IMG/VR virus record: IMGVR_UViG_3300046474_000594
Span: 1 to 41,154 of that record
Length of the DNA: 41,154 nt
From: a virus
Strand: one strand, 5' to 3'
Shown here: positions 24,468 through 32,591 of the stretch, one piece after another
Layout of the letters: every line of letters starts with the position of its first letter
Position numbering within the stretch: position 1 is the stretch's first letter
The notes under the pieces: generated by a model
What the model was told of the DNA's origin: nothing
The model's database searches: none
Seen by the model: only the letters and a program-made list of their open reading frames with translations
Position numbers and translations under genes: made by a program

Positions 24468-24560
24468 CTGCCGCTGCGCGGCAGATCGTCGACAAGTCAA
24501 CTCCTACGGCCTTCGGCCAGAATCAAGAGCTTTGCGGGCAAGCCTCGCTCCAACAGTTTT
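24468..24560. repeat. Hairpin and REP-like sequence after the DUF3077 gene
   Basis: CTGCCGC-tgc-GCGGCAG (24468-24484) is a 7-bp stem 20 nt after the stop and may terminate the gene. Next comes CTCCTACGGCCTTCGGCCAGAATCAA (shared with 13828-13853), then GCGGGCAAGCCTCGCTCCAACAG, the same REP-like text as at 23838-23860. Confidence 0.65.
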
Positions 24561-24572
24561 AGGCCTGGGCGT

Positions 24573-25043
24573 TTATGGCGCTGCGTGCTTGAGGTGCGAC
24601 AGGGCCAGGTCGAGGATGGCTTCGTGTGCTTCGGGTTGCAGGTTGCCTTCTTCGTCCATGGGCAGGTAGGGCCTGGCCGGGATGTCGCCCCACAGGTGGG
24701 GGAAGTCGGTTTGTTTGCCGCCAAACTGCATCATGGCGGCGTAGGGTTTGTTGCTGCCGACCAGGGCGCTGTTGCGGGTCGCCTGGCTGGTGATGGACGC
24801 CGCTAGCCCTGCTGCGCTCAGTTGGAGCATTTTGCCGGGCCAGTGATGTGTTTCAGTACGACGTTCAATGGTGGCGTCTGACAGGCCTGTCCATTCTGGG
24901 CGGCCTTCTTCTTCGAAATTTTCTTCGGTTTGGTTCAGCAGCTCCGCGGCGATGCCGCGCATGAGGGGCGCGAGGTCGCCCACGGCCCATTCGATTTCTT
25001 GAAGGGCTTGCTGCAAACGTTCGTTGATTTCAAGAGTGATCAT
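24573..25043 (-). CDS. Virion morphogenesis protein (Mu gpG-like)
   Basis: 156 residues. EWTGLSDATIERRTETHHWPGKMLQLSAAGLAASI and YAAMMQFGGKQTDFPHLWGDIPARPYLP match the phage virion morphogenesis family (Mu G, gp31), involved in the tail or head-tail joint. Last gene of the lysis-packaging block; the cargo island separates it from protease I, which follows it directly in Mu. Confidence 0.88.
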   Translation of the reverse strand: MITLEINERLQQALQEIEWAVGDLAPLMRGIAAELLNQTEENFEEEGRPEWTGLSDATIERRTETHHWPGKMLQLSAAGLAASITSQATRNSALVGSNKPYAAMMQFGGKQTDFPHLWGDIPARPYLPMDEEGNLQPEAHEAILDLALSHLKHAAP

Positions 25044-25044
25044 G

Positions 25045-25872
25045 TCAGGCCTGCTGTGACGGTGGGGACGATGGACGCTGCGCGTTGCCAGGGGCGTGGT
25101 TGAAGCCGGGATCGGTGCGGAACAGCACCGGTTTGCCAGCGGCGTCGGTGGTGCGCAGGAACGTCACGGGGGCGGTGATGATTTCGCCGGTGCGTTTGTC
25201 GGGGCCCAGTTCAACGGTGTCGGCCCAAGTGCGGCCCGCGCTTGATTGCACGCTCAGCCCGCGCCGACGGACTGCGGCTTCGGTCAGTGCGGTCACGCGG
25301 CAGCGGCAGTTGAAACCATTGGGGGGAAAGATGGCTGACCAGATGGGGTCGTCGTGCCTGAAGACTTTGCCAATGAGGGCGCGGTGGCTGGCGCGGGTGT
25401 TGCCGTCCTGGATGCCGGTGTACATCCAGTACGGATGGGTGTCCGCGGTGTCTTCCATGGCTGCCTTGCGCCCGGCCATGTAGGCGCTTTGCAGGTTGGT
25501 CTGGTAAATGGTTTTCAGCCGTCGCGGGCTGCCCAACTGGACGAGTTCGCCGACGCCTTGGCTGTCTACGATGACCTGTTTGCCCCACCAGCCTTGGGCC
25601 TGCAGAACGGGCGTCAGGTTGGCGGTGAATTGCTTGAGGGTTTGGCCTTGCTGCAAGGCGGTTTCCAGCGCGGCGCGGATATCGGAAAGCAGGTCCAGGC
25701 GCATGGCTTTGGCGACGGTGAAGGCCTGGTTGTGCGCGTCATCGAGCATCTGCCGCCAGTCCCAGGTGACGGCGTAGCCTTTGGCGGCGAGGTAGTCGAT
25801 GGCCTGTTGCGGCCCCAGGCCAAAGATCACCTTGAGGTCTGCGGGGGTGAGCCGTTGTTTGGGCGTGGCCAT
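25045..25872 (-). CDS. Minor head protein (MuF / SPP1 gp7 family, Mu gp30)
   Basis: 275 residues from the ATG at 25872, which shares a base with the portal stop. The C-terminal MuF domain is clear: TIYQTNLQSAYMAGRKAAM, ASHRALIGKVFRHDDP and FPPNGFNCRCRV (two Cys). The protein is packaged near the portal and may be ejected with DNA in relatives. Confidence 0.9.
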   Translation of the reverse strand: MATPKQRLTPADLKVIFGLGPQQAIDYLAAKGYAVTWDWRQMLDDAHNQAFTVAKAMRLDLLSDIRAALETALQQGQTLKQFTANLTPVLQAQGWWGKQVIVDSQGVGELVQLGSPRRLKTIYQTNLQSAYMAGRKAAMEDTADTHPYWMYTGIQDGNTRASHRALIGKVFRHDDPIWSAIFPPNGFNCRCRVTALTEAAVRRRGLSVQSSAGRTWADTVELGPDKRTGEIITAPVTFLRTTDAAGKPVLFRTDPGFNHAPGNAQRPSSPPSQQA

Positions 25873-27371
25873 CAGTCCTCCTGGTCTGCACTGGCGTTGA
25901 GCCGGCCCCAAAGCCCTGCACTGAACATGAGCCTGGTCAGGGTGTGTTGCAGGGCTTGGTCATCCATCTTTGGGTAAACATCGGCGATGGCTGCAAGGGC
26001 GTGTTCTTCGGTGCTGCCGTGTTGCAGTGCCTCGATGACCGCGGCCAGTGGCTGCTGGATGTGCGCGTGCAGCTGCTCGACCGGCAAGTTGGCAACGGCT
26101 TGATCGAGGGCGAATTGGTCGAGCACCGGTTGCAGCGTGCTTTCGCTAAAGTCTTGGGTTTTAGCGAGCGGCGCAGTGTCTGACGCAAGGTCATCTGGCT
26201 TGAGGTTGTAAGTACGTGCCCAGTATTGAGGGGTGAAGCGTACGCCCGCGTCGGACAGGCTTTTGTCTCGGTCGGCGAGGACTTTGTCGATCTGTTCTTG
26301 TTCCCACAGTTGGTAGATCGGCGCGGCAACGGAGGGGCCAAAGTTGAGGTCCACGACCCGGCGAATGGTGGCGTTGAGCGCCGCAGCAACGATGGCGGCG
26401 TCACTGTCGCGGATGTCTTTGGTGACTTCGGCCCCCGCCGTGGCGCTGGCGCGGTTGCTGTCTTTTTCAGTGGTTTGGTCCTGGCCGAGCATGGCGACGT
26501 TGATTTCGCTGCGGCAGTACTCCAGCAGTTCGCGGTAAACGGTGGCGCTGTTGGCTTTGCCAGCGGCTTCGACGATGTCCACGCTTGCATCATCAGGGAT
26601 GGCGGCGACGGCGTCCTGGACCATGGCTTCGAGGCTGTCGAGCAGCAGGTCGGTTTCGGCGTCGGTGGCGCCACGCGGATGTTTGCCGATGACCCAGGGG
26701 CTGCCGTACTTTTCGGTGAACTGCACCCAGAATTTCAAGCCGCCTTTCATAAAGACTGTGGGCCAGAAGCACATGCTCAGGTCGGGAAAGCCGTAAGGGT
26801 TGGCGTAGGTGGCGTCCTGCCGGGCAACGACGAAGCGCTGGGGGTCGCAGGGTTCGCCGTCCATGCCGGCGTCTTGGGCACGAAAGCGCAACGCATTGAG
26901 TTTGTCGTAGAAGAACCATTCGGCGGGTTTGCCGAGCAGGTCTTCCGGTACCTGATACAGCCCCAGCGGCTGCCACATGAGTTCCATGGGCTGGTAGCCG
27001 AACAGCGGCGCGTCGAGCAGTTCACGGATGATGCGGTCCAGGTCCAGCCCCGCCAGCCAGTCGCGGATGAAGCGTTCGACCCTGAGCGGTGCGTCGCCGC
27101 GTTTGAGGTCGCGTTCCAGGCTCAATACCGAGGACTTGCGACGGCGAATGTTGCCGCCCACGCGTGCCGCGCTGCGCAGGTCGCGATAGGCGGCAATGTC
27201 TTTACCCTGGGCTTTTAGAATGGGGTCGGGGTTGGGCAGGCTCAGGCCGCCGAATGCTGCGCCATCGGTGCGACTGCGTGTGGCAACGTGACGGCTGAGT
27301 GATCGGCCGCGTTTGGCCTCGGCGAAGCTGACAAATTGCGTGGGGCTGACCCACAGGCCTTGGTTGTTCAT
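25872..27371 (-). CDS. Portal protein (DUF935, Mu gp29)
   Basis: 499 residues, dodecameric DNA gate of the head. Family text: FERDLKRGDAPLRVERFIRDWLAGLDLDRIIRELLDAPLFGYQPMELMWQ-like segment (residues 85-135), GGLKFWVQFTEKYGSPWVIGK and LGQDQTTEKDSNRASATAGAEV. The start overlaps the large terminase stop by 4 nt (ATGA). Confidence 0.93.
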   Translation of the reverse strand: MNNQGLWVSPTQFVSFAEAKRGRSLSRHVATRSRTDGAAFGGLSLPNPDPILKAQGKDIAAYRDLRSAARVGGNIRRRKSSVLSLERDLKRGDAPLRVERFIRDWLAGLDLDRIIRELLDAPLFGYQPMELMWQPLGLYQVPEDLLGKPAEWFFYDKLNALRFRAQDAGMDGEPCDPQRFVVARQDATYANPYGFPDLSMCFWPTVFMKGGLKFWVQFTEKYGSPWVIGKHPRGATDAETDLLLDSLEAMVQDAVAAIPDDASVDIVEAAGKANSATVYRELLEYCRSEINVAMLGQDQTTEKDSNRASATAGAEVTKDIRDSDAAIVAAALNATIRRVVDLNFGPSVAAPIYQLWEQEQIDKVLADRDKSLSDAGVRFTPQYWARTYNLKPDDLASDTAPLAKTQDFSESTLQPVLDQFALDQAVANLPVEQLHAHIQQPLAAVIEALQHGSTEEHALAAIADVYPKMDDQALQHTLTRLMFSAGLWGRLNASADQED

Positions 27372-28981
27372 GCATACCCCTGGGTGATGCGTTGGCCCTG
27401 ACGTGGGCGTCTGGATTTGGCGGTGACCGGGCCTGAGGCGACTTCGAGTGTGGCGAAGTGGGCAAGCGCCCCTGCGCCGGCAAAGTCGCCGTGGCGGTAA
27501 AGCTCCGGGTCTTTTAGGTCTTGCTGGCGGGCTTTGACGATCATGGGAATGCCGTCCACCAGCTCGATGGCGCGTATGTCTTGGTGCAGGGAGTCATCGC
27601 GGGGCATGGTCAGGGTGGCGTCTTCGAACAGCTGGACGAACTTGGGCATCCAGGCGCCGTACCAGGCACGGGTGATTTTGACTTGTTGAATGCGGTTGCG
27701 GCCAAATTCGTCGGCGGTGTCTTCGGCCAGCGTTTCGCCGTTGCCTGAGGCATCGAGCGCTGCGCCGACGAATCGCGGCAGGCGCCGCAGGAGGTAGAAC
27801 AGGATTTGTTGCTGCTGGCGTGCCGGGACCTTGTGCATTTCGATGACGAAAGGCACGTCGCGGTGACGGGCTTGATCGACTGAGATGGGGCAGATGATGG
27901 AAAAGTCTCGGTGCCGGGCGTAGTCCATGCCGAGGAAATGCCGCCACTGTGGGTTGAGTTGGGGGATCAGCGGCGCCAGGTTGCGCTCGATCCACTCGTT
28001 GACCCAGGCCTCGCGTCGGTAGACCGGTTGCTCGGTGAAATCGTCGTCCAACGCCAGGCGCAACACGGTGCGGCCTGGACGCATGGCCTCTTCGATCCAC
28101 ACGCCTGGGATGCACACGCCATTGCCGTCGCGGGGAATGGCGTCGAGCTCTTCGCGCATTTGCGCTTTGCGCGGGCCGTAGGCGTTGCGGATTTTCTTGT
28201 ACCAGGCTTCTTTGCCATCGGCAGTGGCCACGTCACCGGCCATTTCGCAGACGCGCTCGTAGAGACCATTGGCGACGGCGTCGTCGAAGGTGGCGCGATA
28301 GACCTGGGCGCTGTCGCCGTAGCGTTGGTCACGGATGTCGTTGACCATCTGGTTGAAGGCGTTCGACTTGCCGTTGTGGGTGCTGATGATGACGATGCGC
28401 CCGCCCCAGATAAGCAATGCGGTGGCGGCATCGAGCACCGATGAAACATCGCGGTGAAAGGCGGCCTCGTCGATGATGACTTTGCCTTGCAGGCCGCGAA
28501 TGCCCGCAGGGTTGCTGGACAGCGCGACGATTTTGAAGCCTGAGGCGTAGCGGATACGGTAGGCGTTGATTTGGCGTGTATTGCCCGCGTCGTCCTGGTC
28601 TTCAAAAAGAAACTCTTCGATGTCGCTGACGCCCGAGGCTTGGGCCTGCGCCATGACGCGGCTGAACTTGGCGCAGTAGCCGATGAATTCGAGGCCCTTT
28701 TCTTTGGTGTCACCGATGTAGAAGCAGTCCATGCCGCTGGCGTTTTTCTGTGAGGCGGCGGTGATGACGGAGTCCAGCGCTTCGGCGAAGGTGATGCCGG
28801 TGCGCCGCCCCTTTTCACACAGCTTGATTTGAGCGCGTATGCGTAACCAATCGGCCTGATGGGCCATGAGGATGCCGTTGGCAATGGGGTTGTAGCCGTC
28901 CGGAATTTGCCGAACGCTGGGGGGCAATTCTTCCCATTCGATGACGCGCAGTGTGCTGGTAGAGGCTTTCATGGCGCTCAT
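27368..28981 (-). CDS. Terminase large subunit (Mu gp28)
   Basis: 537 residues, DNA-packaging ATPase and nuclease. Walker A-like EKGRRTGITF at 56-65, Walker B VIIDEAAFH with D171/E172, a nuclease Asp in MDYARHRDFS and a second acidic group in GAALDASGNGETLAEDTADEFG. Mu-type packaging by headful from the integrated copy is expected. It overlaps gp27 by 4 nt. Confidence 0.93.
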   Translation of the reverse strand: MSAMKASTSTLRVIEWEELPPSVRQIPDGYNPIANGILMAHQADWLRIRAQIKLCEKGRRTGITFAEALDSVITAASQKNASGMDCFYIGDTKEKGLEFIGYCAKFSRVMAQAQASGVSDIEEFLFEDQDDAGNTRQINAYRIRYASGFKIVALSSNPAGIRGLQGKVIIDEAAFHRDVSSVLDAATALLIWGGRIVIISTHNGKSNAFNQMVNDIRDQRYGDSAQVYRATFDDAVANGLYERVCEMAGDVATADGKEAWYKKIRNAYGPRKAQMREELDAIPRDGNGVCIPGVWIEEAMRPGRTVLRLALDDDFTEQPVYRREAWVNEWIERNLAPLIPQLNPQWRHFLGMDYARHRDFSIICPISVDQARHRDVPFVIEMHKVPARQQQQILFYLLRRLPRFVGAALDASGNGETLAEDTADEFGRNRIQQVKITRAWYGAWMPKFVQLFEDATLTMPRDDSLHQDIRAIELVDGIPMIVKARQQDLKDPELYRHGDFAGAGALAHFATLEVASGPVTAKSRRPRQGQRITQGYA

Positions 28982-29523
28982 ACCCCGAGAAATTTCTGCC
29001 GCCAGAACAGGGCCTGTTCTTCGGTCATGCCTTTGCTTTGGACGGCGTTGTCCAGCTCAGCCGCTTGCTCTTGCAGGAGACGTTCGCGGGCGGCTTTTTC
29101 GATGGTTTGCCGCTCTTTGACGCTGAGGGTGCGGGCTTCCATGGTGGCCTTGGCGGCGCGGGCCAGGGCAGAGATTTCGGCGATGGTGACGTCGTCTTTT
29201 TCATGGGCACCCATGGCGGCCTGGTAGGTCAGGGTCGATATGGCTTCAACGAGCAACACGCCGGTCTTGTCGGATGCGTCTTCGCCAAAAGCGCCGACGA
29301 AGGCTTCGGCCATTTCCCGTTGTTGGCGGGCTTTTTGGGTGAGTTCTTCAAAGCCGACTTTGAACCGCCCCAAGGCGCTGCGGCTGGGGGGCTTTTCGTG
29401 GGGAAACCGGGACTCGATGTCGGCGAGCATGGCGTTCAGGGTCATGCGGTCTTCGCGCAGCAGTTTGTGGATGTAGGTTTTAACGTCGGGTGGCAGGCGG
29501 GAGATGGAGGATTTGCCAGCCAT
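28978..29523 (-). CDS. Terminase small subunit (DUF3486, Mu gp27)
   Basis: 181 residues. KSSISRLPPDVKTYIHKLLREDRMTLNAMLADI with PSRSALGRF is the DUF3486 signature; the remainder is helical and highly charged. It selects phage DNA for packaging. Two-nt gap from gp26. Confidence 0.9.
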   Translation of the reverse strand: MAGKSSISRLPPDVKTYIHKLLREDRMTLNAMLADIESRFPHEKPPSRSALGRFKVGFEELTQKARQQREMAEAFVGAFGEDASDKTGVLLVEAISTLTYQAAMGAHEKDDVTIAEISALARAAKATMEARTLSVKERQTIEKAARERLLQEQAAELDNAVQSKGMTEEQALFWRQKFLGV

Positions 29524-29525
29524 GC

Positions 29526-29819
29526 CTATGCTCCCGGCCGTTTGACGCCGGGCACCCGCGCTCGACCTGCGGCAATGTCCTGACCGCGTTCGGTGAGTGT
29601 CGCGACCAGTACCGGGCCGACGTCGTTGAGGGTGACGGCGGCTTGTTCGGCCAACCAGTACAACTCGGTTTTGACCTGGTCACGGCTGGCGGTGTGGCCG
29701 AAGTTGTCCAGTGCGGTGTTGAGTACGGAGCTATTGGCGCGGTAGCCCGGCATTTCCCCCAGCAGGCGAAGGATGACCAGGCGCATGTCGTGGCGCAGGA
29801 AGTCGGCATAGGGGGTCAT
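29526..29819 (-). CDS. Mu gp26-like winged-helix protein
   Basis: 97 residues. DMRLVILRLLGEMPGYRANSSVLNTALDNFGHTASRDQVKTELYWLAEQ is the winged-helix-like text of Mu gp26 proteins, always found between gp25 and gp27. Role uncertain, possibly in packaging. It overlaps the DUF2730 stop by 4 nt. Confidence 0.85.
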   Translation of the reverse strand: MTPYADFLRHDMRLVILRLLGEMPGYRANSSVLNTALDNFGHTASRDQVKTELYWLAEQAAVTLNDVGPVLVATLTERGQDIAAGRARVPGVKRPGA

Positions 29820-30121
29820 GTTTTTTCTCGTAGCAGGTAGTCATTGATCCGGTCCAGCGATCGGGCCAAAGGGGCCAGTGCGTCCTTGACCCCCGTGAGT
29901 TCGGCGCGCATGGCTTTCATGTCGCCCAGTAAATCGGTAACAGCGGACTGGTCCGGCAGGTGGCGAATGTGTTCTTCGAGGGCGACGATGCGGGTGCGCA
30001 GTTGGTGCAGTTCCAAGGCGCTGGCGGCCTGACGGTTGCTGAGCCAGGTGTAGATACCCAAGGCGGTCAGTACCAGCCATTGCACGGCGCTGAGGCTGAA
30101 GCTGAGTTCAGTGAAGTTCAT
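29816..30121 (-). CDS. DUF2730 protein (Mu gp25-like)
   Basis: 101 residues from the ATG at 30121: one N-terminal membrane helix (AVQWLVLTALGIYTWLS) and a long coiled coil (LELHQLRTRIVALEEHIRHL...). It matches the DUF2730 family in the gp25 position. Probably a membrane-anchored accessory to lysis or assembly. It overlaps the zinc-finger gene by 4 nt. Confidence 0.85.
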   Translation of the reverse strand: MNFTELSFSLSAVQWLVLTALGIYTWLSNRQAASALELHQLRTRIVALEEHIRHLPDQSAVTDLLGDMKAMRAELTGVKDALAPLARSLDRINDYLLREKT

Positions 30122-30333
30122 CGAACGGCTCCCATCTGGAGTTGATTCAGGGTGGCGACGCAGTCTGCGCAGTGCTCGGTGCCTAACTCTAAAAGCCTGA
30201 GTTCTTCGTCGAGGGCATCTCCGCACAGTTCGCAACGGTAGCCGGTGGGCAGTGTTTGACGCTGTGCGCTGCCCGTGGGCTTGCGCAGCACGCCGCTCGG
30301 TAAATGTTGCTGTGGGGTGTGACTTAGCGCCAT
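30118..30333 (-). CDS. TraR/DksA-type C4 zinc-finger protein
   Basis: 71 residues with CELC ... CADC spaced as in phage TraR/DksA-like proteins (YRCELCGDALDEELRLLELGTEHCADC). In E. coli such proteins bind the RNA polymerase secondary channel and alter promoter choice; most phage copies are untested. It overlaps Rz1 by 10 nt. Confidence 0.8.
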   Translation of the reverse strand: MALSHTPQQHLPSGVLRKPTGSAQRQTLPTGYRCELCGDALDEELRLLELGTEHCADCVATLNQLQMGAVR

Positions 30334-30641
30334 GAGGTGTCATTCCTCAGACTTAAGGTCGAGCACGGCATTGAGCTGTTCGACGAGTTGGCGCACCCAG
30401 AGGCCGTAATGTTGGGCATGGGCAAGAATGTCAGCGGGGGTAATGCCGCTTTCCAGTAATTCGGCGTCAGTACCGGGGGCGGCGTCGGCCGTTTTTGCAA
30501 GCTGTATGGCAGAGGCGCCTGTTGTTGCGGCTGGCACGCTGATGGCGGCATTGAAGTCGCGCAACCAGCCAGCAGTGAAGACGCAACGAGGAATAGGCTG
30601 CGTAGCAGCGCTGGGCGCCACCCGATATCGAGAAGTGACAT
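30324..30641 (-). CDS. Rz1-like outer-membrane spanin lipoprotein
   Basis: 105 residues from the ATG at 30641, in a different frame almost entirely inside Rz. Signal peptide with lipobox LLAGC (around residue 27 of this start), then a Pro/Gln-rich segment (QPQQQAPLPYSLQKRPTPPPVL). Nested Rz1 inside Rz is the usual arrangement. Confidence 0.75.
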   Translation of the reverse strand: MSLLDIGWRPALLRSLFLVASSLLAGCATSMPPSACQPQQQAPLPYSLQKRPTPPPVLTPNYWKAALPPLTFLPMPNITASGCANSSNSSMPCSTLSLRNDTSWR

Positions 30642-30936
30642 GGGGGATACGCTCCTGGCGCTCTTGGGCTTGATTGGCATTGCGACTCATCACGTCCAAT
30701 AGCAGCTGTTCACTTTGTTGGGCACGGGTGACTTGCTGGAGCAGTTGCAGGCGATTGGCGCGTTCAGCGTTGAGATTTCGTTCTGTGCTGCTGGCCTTGA
30801 GTTCGCTGAGGTCGACGCTGCCCAGGGCTTGGGCATGGCGATATCCCAAGTCGTACGCCGCTTTACCTGCGCACGCTGCGCTCACCGCGCAGGCAAGCGC
30901 GGCTATCAACCAGGCATTAGGGCGCGTGGTGATCAT
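30340..30936 (-). CDS. Rz-like inner-membrane spanin
   Basis: 198 residues from the ATG at 30936. N-terminal signal-anchor (AWLIAALACAVSAACAGKAAYDLGY) followed by a coiled coil (SSTERNLNAERANRLQLLQQVTRAQQ). It joins Rz1 to fuse inner and outer membrane at the end of lysis. The start overlaps the holin-like gene stop by 4 nt. Confidence 0.85.
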   Translation of the reverse strand: MITTRPNAWLIAALACAVSAACAGKAAYDLGYRHAQALGSVDLSELKASSTERNLNAERANRLQLLQQVTRAQQSEQLLLDVMSRNANQAQERQERIPHVTSRYRVAPSAATQPIPRCVFTAGWLRDFNAAISVPAATTGASAIQLAKTADAAPGTDAELLESGITPADILAHAQHYGLWVRQLVEQLNAVLDLKSEE

Positions 30937-31151
30937 GGCGCGTCGGGCTGGCGTGGGTTTTGTTTGATCAGGCGTGTGCAGAACAACAGGAAGATGAGCA
31001 CGCTGTTGAGGCTGGCATAGGCTCTGGGGCTCAGTTGCGGTTGCCACAGTGGCAGCAGTTCAAGCTGGGCAAAACCGAGCACGGCGATCAGCACGCTCAG
31101 CTGAACGCTGTAGAGGCGATAGCACGACCGCCAGTGCGGGATCAGTTTCAT
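30933..31151 (-). CDS. Holin-like small membrane protein
   Basis: 72 residues with two membrane segments (LSVLIAVLGFAQLELLPLW and ASLNSVLIFLLFCTRLI) and a basic C-terminus. It lies between endolysin and Rz, the usual holin position, and is of the small DUF7940-like phage type. It overlaps the endolysin gene by 4 nt. Confidence 0.75.
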   Translation of the reverse strand: MKLIPHWRSCYRLYSVQLSVLIAVLGFAQLELLPLWQPQLSPRAYASLNSVLIFLLFCTRLIKQNPRQPDAP

Positions 31152-31657
31152 GCGGCACCGTCGCTTGTGCCGTGGACTGCACCGCGCTCGATGCCGGCCA
31201 AGACCAACCCGTCAGCAATGATGGCTTGCCCGTACCACGCGCCTGCCGGTAGTGGACCTGGGCCGTTTTCGTGGCGAACGATGCCCTCAACCAGCGTGTA
31301 AAGGGTGTGGAAATCGTAAACGTCGATGTGGGGGCTTTCGGCATCGATGCCCAGGGCTTGTGCGACCGCACGTGTGTAAGCGTCGGTGTTGTTTTCGGAC
31401 GGTGGCGCCCAACGCTCGATGATTTCACGCACGCTGTCGATGCGGCTGCCGTCGCGGGCCTGGCGTTTGTCCTGGTAGGTGATGAGCACGCGAGCGATTG
31501 CACGGATGCCCCAGCGCGGGCTGGTGAACTGGACAAATTGGGGGTCGGTCTGGTTGACCGCCTGGCCTTGCCAGCGCACGCCTAGGGCATGGCGGATGTT
31601 GCCGGGGTTGAAGTTGCGGATGCCGCGAGGCGGCTCAGATCTGAATATGGGTCGCAT
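31148..31657 (-). CDS. Endolysin (lytic transglycosylase-like muramidase)
   Basis: 169 residues, no signal peptide. RGIRNFNPGNIRHALGVRWQG is the P5-type structural muramidase/phage transglycosylase signature; PRWGIRAIARVLITYQ and ERWAPPSENNTDAYTRAVAQ are further family blocks. AGGAGG lies 9 nt before the ATG. First gene of the late operon, downstream of late element D. Confidence 0.88.
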   Translation of the reverse strand: MRPIFRSEPPRGIRNFNPGNIRHALGVRWQGQAVNQTDPQFVQFTSPRWGIRAIARVLITYQDKRQARDGSRIDSVREIIERWAPPSENNTDAYTRAVAQALGIDAESPHIDVYDFHTLYTLVEGIVRHENGPGPLPAGAWYGQAIIADGLVLAGIERGAVHGTSDGAA

Positions 31658-31740
31658 GTTGCGCCTCCTGCCTGGGCGCCTGCTGTGAGGTGGGCGCCGT
31701 GATTACACACGCCGCCATGATCGGCGGCGCAAGGCTGGGG

Positions 31741-31763
31741 GGCTTTTAATCGGGTTTAAAGAG
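31741..31763 (-). promoter_or_regulatory. Late element D (promoter or activator site of the lysis-packaging block)
   Basis: Identical copy of the 23-bp late element, 84 nt upstream of the endolysin start, overlapping the last codons of the 2-TM protein gene. In the leader between them an 8-bp GC stem (GCCGCC-GATCAT-GGCGGC type, 31709-31730) would be transcribed. Confidence 0.7.
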
Positions 31764-32184
31764 GTCGTTTTTGCGCGGATTTTTTGTAACGGATCGCCTG
31801 ATTGATGCCTTTGAGGTCATCGTCCAGTTCAACGAGGGTGGCTTGGGCGTTGACGCGCAGCCGATGCAATCCGAAGGCTAACGCCAGCGTGCTGACTGCG
31901 AAGGCGGCGAGAATTGCCATTTTATCCGGGGTGATTGCGCCGACCAGTCCGCCTGATTGAATCATGTACCCACCCCAGGCACCCATTAGCGCGAGGACGA
32001 TCAACAGCCCTGCTGCGTAGCGGTTGACGTATTGGGCGAACCATACCTTGGTGCGCTCTTTTGCGTAGGCGGATTTGAGGTGTTTGAGTTCCTGGAGGCT
32101 GTGATGGTCCCACTTTGATTGGTTGTTATGGATGTTGCCTGCTGCAACCTGGCCTACAGGGGCCTGGAATATCTGACTTGGCAT
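31756..32184 (-). CDS. 2-TM membrane protein with N-terminal VGQVAxGNIxN motif (copy 2)
   Basis: 142 residues. N-terminus IFQAPVGQVAAGNIHNN, then a charged helix (LQELKHLKSAYAKERTKVWFAQY), two membrane segments (AAGLLIVLALMGAWGGYMI and MAILAAFAVSTLALAFGL) and a C-terminal helix facing the cytoplasm (RVNAQATLVELDDDLKGINQ). The layout resembles SLATT-type 2-TM proteins, but I cannot confirm that family. AGGAG precedes the ATG. Its N-terminal motif is shared with the neighbour and with the repressor. Last gene of the lysogenic group. Confidence 0.75.
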   Translation of the reverse strand: MPSQIFQAPVGQVAAGNIHNNQSKWDHHSLQELKHLKSAYAKERTKVWFAQYVNRYAAGLLIVLALMGAWGGYMIQSGGLVGAITPDKMAILAAFAVSTLALAFGLHRLRVNAQATLVELDDDLKGINQAIRYKKSAQKRPL

Positions 32185-32198
32185 GGGTGTCGCTCCTG

Positions 32199-32591
32199 TT
32201 AAATCCAGCTCCGGCTGTGTTGGTAGGTTTCGATGTATTGGATGTGGTCGCGATACGCGTGGACCAGAGGGCCGTATTTTCTCTGGATCGGGATGAAGAA
32301 AAAATAAGGCAGTAGCAATCCTGTGAGCAGGGTCACGAACAGGGCCCAGGCGTGCTGCATGGCAAGGCCGGTGAAGATCTCTATGAACATGATGATGGCG
32401 CCTGTGACCATCCAGCCGACGATAGGGTTGTAGAGAATGCGCTTGCGAGCATCTGCCAGGCGTTCGATCAGGTGAAGACGCAAGGTCTCTACCTCTTGGC
32501 GGGTGAGAATGGTCAGGTCATTGACCCCGTAGTTGTTAATGTTGCCCCCCGCTACCTGGCCTACGGTGTTATGGAAATTTTGGTGGTTCAT
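32199..32591 (-). CDS. 2-TM membrane protein with N-terminal VGQVAxGNINN motif (copy 1)
   Basis: 130 residues from the ATG at 32591, which overlaps the lipoprotein stop (ATGA). N-terminus NFHNTVGQVAGGNINNYG, a charged helix (LTRQEVETLRLHLIERLADARKRI), then two membrane segments (IVGWMVTGAIIMFIEIFTGLA and WALFVTLLTGLLLPYFFFIPI) and a short C-terminal helix. It has the same architecture as the next gene but little other similarity, so the pair may form a hetero-oligomer. Confidence 0.75.
   Translation of the reverse strand: MNHQNFHNTVGQVAGGNINNYGVNDLTILTRQEVETLRLHLIERLADARKRILYNPIVGWMVTGAIIMFIEIFTGLAMQHAWALFVTLLTGLLLPYFFFIPIQRKYGPLVHAYRDHIQYIETYQHSRSWI

Noticed and set aside
6610-31763. The 23-bp element as a recombination or attachment site
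   Set aside because: Copies are always tied to the start of a late block with the same orientation relative to it, and two flanks carry cargo on opposite strands; a promoter role explains this better, though a role in cargo gain is kept as a separate idea.
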